Assembly (NCBI GenBank): GCA_008360975.2 | Contig: CM039196.1 | Coordinates: 7,110,263 to 7,174,262, forward strand | Reading direction: 5' to 3' | DNA length: 64,000 nucleotides | Origin: Lichenostomus cassidix | Lineage: Eukaryota; Chordata; Aves; Passeriformes; Meliphagidae | Part shown: positions 25,801-37,752 of the stretch, piece after piece | Numbering within the stretch: position 1 is the first letter of the stretch | Layout of the letters: every line of letters begins with the position of its first letter | Notes under the pieces: generated by a model | Database searches by the model: none | The model's input: only the letters and a program-made list of their open reading frames with translations | What the model was told of the DNA's origin: nothing | Position numbers and translations under genes: made by a program

Positions 25801-28800
25801 AATTCATCTTATTTATTTAAATTAACTTCTGTTCAGCTTTTTCTTGCCTTGCTGGTAATTGCTTTCCAGAGTGGATCACTGCAATCTGCACTTGTATGAG
25901 CATTTGTTGGACCTCTTTTTTCCCTAAGAGCTCTGGAGCAGCTATTGCTAGTGTTACTATTCCAACTAGACCGTGTATAAATTTTTAATGTTGACTAAAT
26001 CAACAACAAAACAGTTTTCTGCTGTTAAATTGCCTATGCCAGAAGCCTGACTTAAGACACTGAGACTATATTTGTTGGTCACTTCATGGTCCAAATTATG
26101 GTTACCAAGAAATGAGCCGGATTTTAGATTAAATAACTTTACCAGTAGGTCTGTCGTGCTTCTGTTGTGTATAGACAGTGTGAGAGTATTGGTTACCCTG
26201 TACATGTCAGTCTCCTTCTTCTGGTGTTTTTTTTCAGTTCAGAATATAAGGGCTTGTATTTGTAGATAAACTTTCAGTCAGCACTTCTGGCCTAGGGTGC
26301 CTCATTCCAAGTGGATATGGATATGGATTTTCCAAGTGGATATTGGGATGTTGTCTACTTTGAGGCAGGAGTATATGGACATGGCTGGGCAGAACAGGGT
26401 GAGGCAAGCAATGTGGTCAGTTTGAAAAGTATTTGGGTTTTTTCTGAGTCTCTTCCTTAGCGTGAATTTGTTCTCAGTTTGATTAATTTTTGGTAGCAGA
26501 AGGTGATGAATGGCAGAGTTTGATGTGGCAGGAGGCAGCTCGAGTCAGCTCATCCACTGGCAGTTCCTGGGTGTTTCCAGTCAAGGGGATTTCGGTGTTT
26601 TAACCATATGGCCCATAACTCAGACTTGTCTCAGCAGAGGATTCACTCCAGTTTTGAATCCCCTTGTGTATCCTGTCAGGGAACAGAGCCTGGCAAAAGT
26701 AGAATCTCATTCTGCAAAGTCTTTATGTTTCCTCTTCAACGTTTGGCATGAAGTTTCCTGCTGAAATCCCAAGCCTTTCTGGTCTTTTATCCAAAGCAGA
26801 CACCAGCTGCAAACTGTAATGAATGTAACACTTGTAGAAGTTGTTGAGGATTAAATGTTTAAATCCTTCACCTGTTTACTCAAATGTGCCCATGTTGAAG
26901 CCATAAGGAAGATGATAAATCCACAGGCTCTCTCCCAGTTTTTATCTATGCTAGAATGTGTTTTGATCAATTCCCTGAGACAGGTGATTAGTGAGACCCA
27001 TGGCATCCTAAAAACTCAGCTGCCTTGCTGCAAACAGAAGGCAAGGTGCTTGCAGTCAGCAACTCTGGCATAGCACCAGATCTCTTCAGTCCTGATAGTA
27101 AAGAGCTCTTGGCCTCCTGAGAGCAGTATCTGCTGAAGCTCTTGTTAGTCCTGTTCTTTGTCGAGTGGCTTTTCCTTCCCAGCATTGCTGCTCCAAAGAC
27201 ATGGAAGTGAAAAATCGCATTTGGCCCTCACCAATTTTACTCAGAGGATTTCTGTACTCTCCCTATGTGTAAATAACTTGATGGTCAAGGTGGGTTTAAT
27301 GCCCTGACAGACGTGCTTTTGACTTTCTCACTCTTCCAGTCTGGTCTTCCAGCCCTCTGTTAAAGGACAGGAGATGAGGCTTGTGGCACTTCTGCCTTGC
27401 TCCACCTCAGCAGTTGTTCTGCACCTTTGCAGATGACCTGTTTTGGTAAACTGCTTCCCCTGCTGTTTTTTTTTTTTAACCTTCCCTAGCCTTGATCACT
27501 GTATTTGGTCATGAGAATCTGAAGTGCTGTGATACTTGCCTTTGCTGAGCTTTCTTGTACAGCTCCTAGGTTCATGCAGGATCTCAGACTTTCTACATAA
27601 TGATTTGGAGTCTTAAAGGGTCAAGTGGCCAGGTGTTTTCTTTTCTGCCAGGTACAGTCATTGAGTTTAGTCCTAGGTGCATTTACCAGGGGCTCTTGAC
27701 ACTGTTTTATCCTCAGAGGTATGTTGGATCTGACCTGTGTGGGCTTATTCCAGCAGTTGTGGGGTTTTGTTTTCATCCTTTTCTCCACCAGTACTTCAGA
27801 GATGCTGTCTTGTTTTAAAGCAGAGTTGTGATCTTTCTTCATTTTTCTTTTGCTTTTTTGGTGATTGATTCTTGACTTCAGGTATTCTCACTCATATTTA
27901 ATAAGCAATGATTGATAATTAAAAATGTTAGTATTGTTGGTTCAAGAGTTACATGGTGCTCTCTCTTTTGTAATGCCAGTGTTGCAACTTAAAAGTCCTA
28001 AGTCTGAAGTTTTCATTTGGCAAATGTAATGAATCCAGGGAGCTTTGTGTGGCAAAGGGAAGAGGATACAACATGAGGAAGATAAACCCATCAGTGTGGT
28101 TCTGTGTGGAATGCTTTGTGGAAATAAAGCAAACAAACTGCATCCCAAGACAGTAATTATCTCTGTGTACTTGCACGGATGAGGAGGAGAGAGAAACTTA
28201 ATTGTGCAGGTGTAATTGAGGTGGTGCACAGTTATCTTGTGGGCAGCTCACAGGACTGAGACGTGCTGAATTGTGAGTTACCAAGTCAAGCAAGCAACAG
28301 CTGTGCAATTATTAAAATTAATCTTCTGCTGCTTTTATGCAGTGGAAAAGAATTTAACATGAGGATGAGTTTGAGAAATGAGATTTTGTTGTAGTTTTAA
28401 TGCTGGTTATCACAAATTTGCATTTGTAAAAACAGAATTTTGAGGAGTAGCTAAGGGGTTTTGTTACTCCTGCCCTGTGCACATTCACAAAAGTAAAGCG
28501 TTTCAATGTTGTTTCTTTCTGCTTGGAGTGATGGAAACAGCTTTGTTCTGTAACAGAAAATACGACTGTCCAGACAGTGTAAATTACTGTGTAGAGCAAC
28601 TGCTCAATTATACATATACAAATAACTGCATCAATAAAAGGATTTCTTCAGATTCATTCTGAGTTTTGGATACTTGCCCATTTTTATCCTTTCATTCAGT
28701 TTATGGTTTAGAACAGCAATTAAAGCAACGTAAAGTCAGGAGAGGCGCTTTTAACATTAAAAGCATTAATTGTACCAGACTAAGTTCAGTCTCCACCTCC

Positions 28801-29612
28801 AGTTGCTCTTCTCCCCAGAGCCCGGTTTAATTAGCAGTCCCTTTGGGATGACAGCAAACTCCGTTTTCTCCGTGACTTCTAATAGTCTATATTTCAGCAT
28901 GGCATCAGAAATGGTTCAATAACATCACTCAGTGCTTCAGATGAAAGATTTTAAGAAATATTTTGTAGCAGTTAAAACCACTTGCTTGACTGAGCTAACT
29001 GCAATACTGAGACAGTAGCAAACCTGTCCAGGAAAGAACCGTAAAGCAAAAGGTTTGAAAAAATACCCATATAAGAGGGTGGTTTATGGTAATATCAATT
29101 AAGAGTAGTGTTTAGAGTACATTTGTGTGAGCATCAACGTGGAAATGTAGTGGAACTTGTCAGACTTGCTGAAATATGTCTGTGGTCTCTGCCCAGGCCT
29201 TGAATGCCTTTAATTAGAGTTTTGGTTTGTTGCAGAAGTAGCAGCATTAATGAAGATCAGTGTTTCCTACTAAATGTAATCCAGCTCTGTTTTAATTGCT
29301 TTGCTAAGTGACCAAAATGAAGGCAATCTGTTTGATGGCTTGCAGTTCCTGTCATCATTTCACTGCTAGCCAAACAAACACTGTGCTGGAGTCCCATCAC
29401 TGCTGAGAACTCAGCTATGGTTAATTTTCAAGTTATTACAAATAAACTATTGGAAATTGTAAATATGCTGCCCCAGTGATGTTTGTGATATTAAAATGTT
29501 TGCTCATGGCTGGAATGTCCATATTGACTCAGAGTTACAAAGTGCCTAAACATGCTTTCTTTTCCCCCCTCTTTTTCCTCTTCCTTTGTCTCGGGGCCAT
29601 TGCTTCTCCCAG
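22825..29612 (+). other. ARVCF intron, 6.8 kb
   Basis: The intron runs from donor gtaaaa to acceptor cttctcccag and interrupts an Arg codon after its second base. It contains a local duplication of tccaagtggatat (about 26306-26346), AT-rich stretches and a homeodomain-motif-rich patch near 28690-28930. No other gene, RNA or intact repeat was recognised. Confidence 0.85.
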
Positions 29613-30112
29613 GGGTTATGAGGACCCCATCGAGACGGAGATGGTGGAGGAGAGGATTCCCTACCTGCACGGTGGCTACGCAGCACCGCTGGCCCAGCCG
29701 GAGCGAGGCAGCATGGCCAGCATTGACCGGCTGGGGAAGCGCTCGCCCTCCATCGACAGCATCCGCAAGGATCCGCGCTGGAGGGACCCCGACCTGCCCG
29801 AGGTCATCGCCATGCTCAGCCACCCCATCGACCCCGTCAAGTCCAACGCCGCCGCCTACCTGCAGCACCTGTGCTACGAGAACGACAAGATCAAAAAGGA
29901 TGTGAGGCACCTCAAAGGGATCCCAATCCTGGTGGGCCTGCTGGATCACCCAAAGCCCGAGGTGCATCGTAAAGCCTGTGGGGCTCTCAGAAACATCTCC
30001 TACGGGAAGGATAATGAAAACAAAGTGGCCATAAAGAACTGTGATGGAATCCCCGCATTGATCAGGCTGTTGCGGAAAACAAATGACATGGAAGTCAGAG
30101 AGCTAATTACAG
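29613..30112 (+). CDS. ARVCF: ARVCF coding exon: start of the armadillo domain (repeats 1-2 and start of 3)
   Basis: This 500-nt exon begins with the last base of a split Arg codon and ends with the first base of a split Gly codon, with 166 full codons between. Acceptor: cttctcccag. Donor: gtcagt, a slightly weak donor with C at +3. The first about 60 residues are linker, with the conserved [17 protein letters not shown] and [11 protein letters not shown] motifs. Armadillo helices then follow: [44 protein letters not shown] and [11 protein letters not shown], ending VRELITG. These repeats form the superhelix that binds the juxtamembrane tail of classical cadherins and helps keep them at the cell surface (family knowledge). 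The open frame runs upstream into the intron to an ATG at 29476. That is chance, because the family match begins only at the splice junction. Confidence 0.96.
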
Positions 30113-33100
30113 GTCAGTGTCTGTGATTTCTTTAATGGATTAGTCTTTAGAACAGTTCTTTCAGCTTCAGGAACAAGAATTTCTGGAGATGAGAGCATTG
30201 AAGGAGAATTCAGATCAGTGGCTGCAGCTCTTCTGTAGCTGCACCACGTTTGTGGTGTGAGAGCCTCACACATGCCTGTCAGGAGGGGATCGAGACTGTG
30301 TGTGTGTGTGGTGCACTTGGGATTCCCTGGCTGCTGAGGGATGGATGCAGCTCCTTGTGTGTAGCATGCAACTGCCTGTGGTTGGGTTCCTGAAGCCTGA
30401 ATGAGTTATAGCAGCTCCATTGATGGGTAATTTGTAGTGCACGTGCCCTCAGCCTGTTGTAATCGTGAGGTGAGATATGCTGATCTAAATCTTTCCTTGT
30501 TAATCTCTTATAAAACAATCCTGCTGCCTAGTCCCCACTCCCTCTTATTTATAGAACAGTCAGTTTGCTCAGGAATGCTTCCAGCCTGATGCTGAGGACT
30601 CTGAGGCTGTGTATAAAGTTGCTGCACTTCTGGGCTGGAAAACTCGGATTTAAGGGGGTGTAGGGTCTGCTGTTGATGCTCTGGACATGGATTTGCTTGT
30701 TGCAAAGGTCAGAAAAGGGAGAATTACATTTCAGATTACTTAGTTTGTGCACACTTTGCAGGGAGTTTTCAAATGTCGCTGTTGAGCAGCTAGCAGAGTA
30801 ATGAATGCATCAGTTCTCAGTGGCAAGAAGGAATGACCTTTATTGTTTTGATTTCATCACATATATAGAGTTCTCAAAAATCACCCAGATTGGTCAGTCA
30901 GAAGCCTTCCCCCAGGCCTGATTGGCCAGGCCTGCACTGCCCAAGTTCTGGGACACTGTTCCAACAACATCCAAACTTTATCTTTATTTACAAAACACAA
31001 GAAAACTTCTCATGGGAAAAACCTGTACTAGCCACATTCAAATACTTACAGCTCCATTATTTAACCTGTTTTTATTTGAACTTAGTCTTGGATGTCATCC
31101 AAAAAGAGCAATAAAGTATATGCCAAGTTTCAAAGTTCAGCCATTAAGTGGAAAAGGGTGGAAAAGTAAGTCAGCTCTTAAAGTAAGGAGAAAGATGTTG
31201 TTCTTCACTCTCCCATAAATCATGAGGAGTGAAATGGATTTCCCTTTCTCTTCTCAGAAGCTGCAGGGGATGTTTGGATGGAGACCAGAGCAGTTCCAAT
31301 GAATTTCAGTGCCAGAACAGAATTTTTCAGAAAGCTTTGTGAGGGTAAAAATGGGTCCAGGGCTGAAACTGTTCAGCTGCCTTATCAGTGTTGGATTCCG
31401 CAGGTAGACCCTATTGCAAACGTTGATTAAGCCATTAGAGGTAAACATCATAATTCTACAATTTCCTCAGAAATTATGGGAGCTCTCTTAAGTTTTTACT
31501 GGTAATCATAATTCTCTGAGATGAGCAGTGGCCTTGGGTGTTCCATCTGTTCTTCCCCAGATTACAGGCTATTTAGCAAACTAGGTCTAAATATACAGTG
31601 TTGAAACTAGCAGGGATATTTTCCAGCCTTCTTCCAGTGAGCTGGCAAAGGAGAACTGTCTGTTTTGTCAGAGGACCTCTGAGTTGCACGTGCTTTGAGA
31701 GCTGTCTGTGCTCTGCCTTAACGTGGAAACTCTGCAGGTAGTATTTATATTTCATTTGTTGCACTCGTTTAGTATGATGGCAGACTTAAATTTATTTATT
31801 TTTTAAAATAAAGAATATCTGGTTATCTACTGTTCTAGTTTAATCAAAACTTATTTCTGGTGTGCTGAGAAGCAATAAATTTATTTCCTTAGATTCAAGA
31901 AAAGAGAAGCCAGTCTATAATTTATTCTGAAGGAATATCATTATAATGCTAAGTGGTAATCAGTCACTTCTGAGATGGCAAAACCAGACTGGATGTTTTT
32001 CCTTTTCACTGTAAATGGCAATTGCTTTGATTTCCAGTTGATTAATTAGCTTTAGAACTCAAGTGCATTTTATTTGTCAGTAGTCCTTGCCAATTAAGTG
32101 TAGTATTTTTATTCCACCTTGGCTTTTGTTATTTAGAGCTCTTTATTTCCCCTTGCTGAAAAACACCAGGAATACTAAGGGCATTAACCTAAACAGATGT
32201 CCAGTAACAGATAATGTGCATTTAATCTCCACCTAACCAGGAATGATTTCATTGCCCTTCTGAAACAGTATCACCAGATCCGGTGTGAGACATTCAAGCA
32301 TCAGCACAGAAAAGAGGAATATTCCAGCAATGCCTCTGTGGCTGGTGCTGCTGTACTTGCAGTCTGTGTTCAAAGCCCTGGCTGATAATGTGGAATTGTC
32401 CATTCGTAAAATGAGCTCCAAAAGTCAGCAGAGAGAAACAGGAGCCAGCGAGAAGTGCAAAGGGAGCATTCAGGCAGGGCTGCTACAAAAGGACTGTGTT
32501 CTGCAGCCTCAGAAATTCGGATCACAATTCCAGCATTCTCCTGGTAGCAATCACAACTTCCTATCTGGGTGCTTTTCCCTAGTGATAAACCTTTGCCATG
32601 AAAGTTTTCCAGTGTGTCTGGAGTGAAATGTCTGGGGACTTCATCAGCAGTGCAATCTGAAAAGAAAAAGAAAATACAACAGCATACAGGGTTTGCGTGT
32701 TTAATTTTTTTTTTTACAAGCACCAACTTCAAGTTTGGTATGACACGTTGATTTTTCTACAGTTTAATATTTCTTTAACGCAATACTGGCTGCTTTTCAA
32801 AAGCTCAATAGTAATCACCAGCTGGTCATCCCAGATATGGACAAATGATAAAATAATCCTGCTTTCCGAAGAGATTACAGTAATTTAAAGAAGTTTAAAT
32901 AATTCAGTTGTCTGAATTCAAGAGCAATTCCAGGCTTGAAGTTTTGTTTCTCTGGCTGTGGGGCACTGCCAGCCTGCAGGACAGAAGGTACATGGGAGCA
33001 CACAGGAGGACACCCTGTTTGGAGAGGGCCTTTCTGCCAAAAGGGAGTGGTTCCCATCTGATTTGGGAGTCACTCCTTGGCTTTACTAAGGCTACATGGT

Positions 33101-36100
33101 TCCATTTGCTTGGTGATCTGCTGCAGCAGCCGCAGCTGGGTCTGGTCACTGGGTTAATGGAGTGGGACAAAGCCACACAGATGTGTTAAAACCACCCAAG
33201 AGGGAGGTGGATGCAGCATCAAGGGAGGAATCAGATGTGTGACATCAGTGCAGGACGAGTGAGGCTTGGTGTGCAGGAGTGTGCTCCTTTGACCACTTCC
33301 CAGGATATACATCTTGGAGAACACAAGTTAGGCAGCTGTTTTGACATGGAATTTTGGAAGCAGGCAGAGTGTACTGATACACCACTACTGGCAGATTAAA
33401 GCCAGTCTGTAGATTTTCTTCTAACAGATAGCACTGGTTTTAGCAGAACTCGAAAAACTTCTTTGTTAGTGCCATCTCTGTTTCACCAGATGTTCTGGAC
33501 ATAACTGCAAATGGCACTAAACAGGATGTCCCCTGAGGTCAGAGATCTGTGAAGTGTGCAGAAACTGCCTTCAAAACTCAAAGATACTTGCATAAAATAC
33601 CACAGATGTTGCTTCTTTTTCTTTTTGAAATGCGGAATTACAAAATGTTTCCTATTGACTGCAGTGAGAAAAGCTTGATTTAACTGTTAGTGTCTGTAAG
33701 TAAATAATGAGTAGAGTTGTTGAGAAATACTCCATAAAATTCTTCCTTCATTTCTTGCTAGGCTTGCAGCTGTACTGCTGTACTCTCAGTGGATCATTTT
33801 CTTGAGAAAAAGAGAGAAATGAGGATTAAGCTGATAAGGAATTAAATCTGTTCTGATTGGGAAAGCTACAGAAGTTTTATCTTGAGTGATAAGGTTTTCG
33901 TGGAGGAAATGTTCCCATCAGATATGCAAGACCAAAATTCTATTACATTCTTTGAAAAGCAATCAGAAGTTGGTAGCTTTAATGAATAATTTTGTTCTTT
34001 GTGAGAACGTTGGAGTAATTTTGTTGTTTAATGACATTGCACTGATTTTAAGTGGTGCAGGACGTGATTTTTCTGCTGCCAAATTGGTTATAATTGAAAA
34101 ATGATTGACCTTCAAAATGCTCTGCAGATGAAATATTTTGATCTAATGCTCAAATAGCAACTTGCAGATAAATCAGCTGGCTCAGAGCTCACAGCTCCTG
34201 GGCACCAATGTGTGCTGAGCTCCTGTCAGCTGGTCAGACCTGGACTTCTCTTTGAACACTATTGAATTCCAGCTGCATTCAGTCTCTTGAAACAGCCACT
34301 GGTGAATGAAAATATACAAGGAGTTTGGAGGTGGTGATTGTATTTTACTTGCTGGGGTTAGAGGTATTGAAATCTAGACACAAATCTCCAAGTCAAAAAC
34401 AAGCAAAATGTTTGAGCACAGGAAACTTTTTGTACAATCCTGTAATATTAGAGCTCTTGGAAACCTGATGGGTATTTTTGACTTTTTGCTTATACGTCTG
34501 CCTGATTCTTCTTAAGGAGTAAAATTTGTCTTTGTAGTTCCACTCTAGAGATAACAGATTACGTCACTGCTCCAGGAAAGGGGGAAAAAGCACATTCTCA
34601 TTTCAGGTGCAAAAGTAGTATGTGCCTTCAGGAAAGAGCTTTTAAAGTTGAAGGGCTGTCAGATTTTAAAACTTAGCTCTTCCCCATCTCAGCAGTGTTT
34701 CCAGTTGCAATATTTTGCAGTTTCAGAAGAACAGAATCCTTAGTCACCCTGCAGTGACTTCCTTGGCTGATGCCATCTTTTCCAAATCGTGGGGTTTTGA
34801 CCACTGCAAGTACCCCGTGCTCCATTTATGGTCCTGAGAGGGAACCTCCAGAAGCAGGGTATTCTGCACCCACTGTTCTGAGTTTGAATCTAGGTTTGCT
34901 CCAGAGATGATTATTCTGTATAATTTCCTGGGATTCATCCATCTCATTTAGTGCTGGCTGTTCAGATTTTGCATTTGAATTTTCAAGTTCTCTGCCAGCC
35001 ATGTATTTAGGGATTTAATTGTACTTACTATTTTTATATGAATGAGTCTGACATGCTTAAGAAATTGGTGTACAGTAACTGAAGAAAGACAGTCTAGTGA
35101 AGTATTTAAAATTAACAGGGTAGCCTCTATGTCCAGTTTATTTAAAGTTTTGTTACAAATATTGACTTGCATTTGTTTTTTGTATGTTGTATATTTTTGA
35201 GCCAGTTTTTTATGAGAAGTAAAGGCTTTCTTCAGTAACAAAATGGGGCCAAATAGCCCTTTCTGCTTGGCTTTGCTTTTTTTCTTATTCTCCAAAATTT
35301 GTTGTTTTGCAGTGACAAAAGGTGATTTATTGTAATGGGTACAAAGAGAAGATTCATATTTTACCTACACAGTCTTGTTTGAAAGCTAAAATTAGGCTAT
35401 AAAATTCTCATGCGGTGTGTCTATGAATGGCAAGGGCAGTAGGCCAAAAAAGCATTATTTTTGTATGACTTTAGAAAAAAGACTGCAAGAAACATTGTGG
35501 TGTTCATTCTGTTGTCTGCCTCAGAGTTTCTTTATTAATTAATATGGTACCCTGTATGCAATCACTGCTTGGCTCCTGCAAGTCCCTGTGTCAGGCTGTG
35601 CCACATGGTAAGATCCAAAATCTTTTCCCAGTTGCCTTTAAAGCTTGATAGTTGTAGGTTTTAAAACTTGGGGAGATTGAAAGGGACTGAAACAAAAGGT
35701 TACACTTCTGTTGTTCTGTTGTGGTTTTTAAATGTATTTACAATGAGGTGGAGATCTATAGTTCACACTGTAATATGCACATATTCATAGTTGTAACACA
35801 GGGAGCCTCAGGTTAATACTGGACCCACTTAGGAAAGATTTCCTGTGTGTTTTGGGGAATCTAGGTTTTCTGTTGAGTCTGTCTGAAATTTTGCTAGAAC
35901 TCACACTTTTCCTTGGAGACCAAAAGTGTGTGTCTGGCTCCCTCCAAGTGTTGTTACTGTCAGTTCTCAGATGGTTCCAGGCTGGGTCTGTGCAGAAATT
36001 ATCTCTGAAGTCAGTGTTCTGTTTTAGTCCTACTCTAATGAGTAATAACTGTCAGGACACTGATACAGGTCTGCTGGGAGGTTGTATCACTTATCTAACT

Positions 36101-36768
36101 GGATATTTTGCAGTTATAAAGTTGTTGTTCTGTTATTCTGTTTTGATGTTTGACTTCTGTCTGCTTTGGCTTATAATTGAGGCAAAAATGAAAAGACAGA
36201 GGAGTTTTGGTTTTCAGCTTTTTCAAGGAATCATGCACTTGTGGCACCAGGAGATTTGAACACAGATATTGCTTGTGACAGGAAAATGCGAAAGTAAATA
36301 ATAGAGAGGAGACTTGAATGAAATATTATTTTGTGCAGAAGATAAGCATAGGATCAGTGATCCTCCAGAAATTCATCCCTCCTAGGACTTGCTTAATATA
36401 CTTGTCTGCTTCACTGGATGAATTTTCAGTTCTTGAGGCATAGTTAGACTTGAAAGTGTAACACAGTTTGTATACAGCAGAAAAATCCTATTAATCTCCA
36501 ACAGTACATCACTTTAATGTACTCTGTATAGGGCTTTGATGAGTTCAACAATATCTATGCCTTGATAAAAGTACTTCCCTTCTTTCTTGAAGAAGCTATG
36601 GGATTTTCCCTAAGCTAGTTCTGGTCTGGCATCTCATCAAATTGCTTTGCCTTCTTGTTTAGTTTTATGATTTAACCTTCAAGCAGCTCTCCGTGAATCT
36701 TGTGATTCTGTTTAACCTACAGATTTTAAATAGCTGTTCCACTCTGGTTATTTATTAATCTCCTGCAG
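30113..36768 (+). other. ARVCF intron, 6.7 kb
   Basis: The intron runs from donor gtcagt to acceptor ctcctgcag and interrupts a Gly codon after its first base. A (TG)7 repeat lies at 30297-30310. I recognise no other feature. If the intron were retained, the frame would end four codons past the exon (G, Q, C, L, stop), just after armadillo repeat 2. Confidence 0.85.
30297..30310 (+). repeat. (TG)7 microsatellite
   Basis: Seven uninterrupted TG units. Confidence 0.9.
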
Positions 36769-36952
36769 GCACCCTGTGGAATTTATCCTCCTACGAGCCC
36801 CTGAAGATGGTCATCATCAACCACGGTCTGCAGACCCTGACCAACGAGGTGATCATCCCCCACTCGGGCTGGGAGAGTGAGCCCAACGAGGACTCGAAGC
36901 CTCGCGATGCTGAGTGGACAACTGTCTTCAAGAACACCTCTGGCTGCTTACG
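36769..36952 (+). CDS. ARVCF: ARVCF coding exon: armadillo repeat 3 and following loop
   Basis: This 184-nt exon completes the split Gly codon, encodes 60 residues (TLWNLSSYEPLKMVIINHGL to TTVFKNTSGCL) and ends with two bases of a split Arg codon. Acceptor: ctcctgcag. Donor: gtaagg. TLWNLSS is the third helix of an armadillo repeat. It is followed by the family-specific block EVIIPHSGWE-EPNED-KPRDAEWTTVFKNT, which forms a long insert before the next repeat. SYEPLKMVII and DAEWTTVFKNTSG favour ARVCF over CTNND1, CTNND2 or PKP4 as I recall those proteins. The exon is GC-rich against an AT-rich intron on both sides. Confidence 0.96.
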
Positions 36953-37716
36953 GTAAGGCATGGCTGGGGTTTCAGTGAAGAACTTGAACTGCTGGCTATT
37001 GGGGAAGCATTCCTTGCAAAGGAGCCTTTTCTGGTTTGATAGTGTACTTGCAATTCTGAAAGCACCTTGAGAGCAGGACAATCCATGCCAAAAGCTGGGG
37101 TCAGGGGGAGTCCTAGTGCAGTCTGAACAACCTGAACAACCAATGTTCCCTAAACACAGTGTGTCTCATTTTGCTTTTCTTTTGAGATAAAGTAGTTATG
37201 CACAGTTTAGATTCTTCAGCTTTGTGATGAAGTCAATTAGTTTGAACAAAACTAATAAAGATTTGGCATTGTACCTTCTGTTGCTCTGAAGTGTACTCCT
37301 GTCAGATTTCTCCTGATTAATGCATCTTCAGAAGTCAGTTCATTTCTGTTTCTTGGGCTTGTGGTCTCTAAATTACAATAACTATTCCCCTGAGTAACTT
37401 CACAAATGAAGAAAGTAATGAAAACTGTTCTGAAAGGGCCCATTACTGAAATTATTTGCAGTCCCACTGGAAACTGAGGTCCTTTAAGCAGGCTCCAGAC
37501 ATCATAAGTTTTTACTTACTAGTGTCTCATTTTCTAAGGTTGTTCTGCAAGAGGAAATTAGTCATGGTGGGGGAATAAAAGGATTATCTCAATGAATATG
37601 AGATTCTCCAGTAAGTGTAGACAATAAATTGGTCATCAGTAGACTAGCCTAATCCACATCATAAAATTTTATTAGAATGTGGATCCTCTTGAACTTCTGT
37701 ATTGCAGGGTATCTCT

Positions 37717-37752
37717 GGGTTTGTTGGTTGGTTGGGTTTGGTTTGGTTTTTT
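37717..37752 (+). repeat. GGTTT-type low-complexity tract
   Basis: Repeats of ggttt/ttggt (tttgttggttggttgggt and ggtttggttttttt). Similar in type to the tract at 5858-5970. Confidence 0.7.

Noticed and set aside
29491..29967. 158-residue minus-strand ORF
   Set aside because: Antisense shadow of the exon at 29613-30112.
29476..30126. 216-residue + strand ORF as a complete gene
   Set aside because: The first about 45 residues are intron; the family match begins exactly at the acceptor at 29613, and the last three residues are past the donor.
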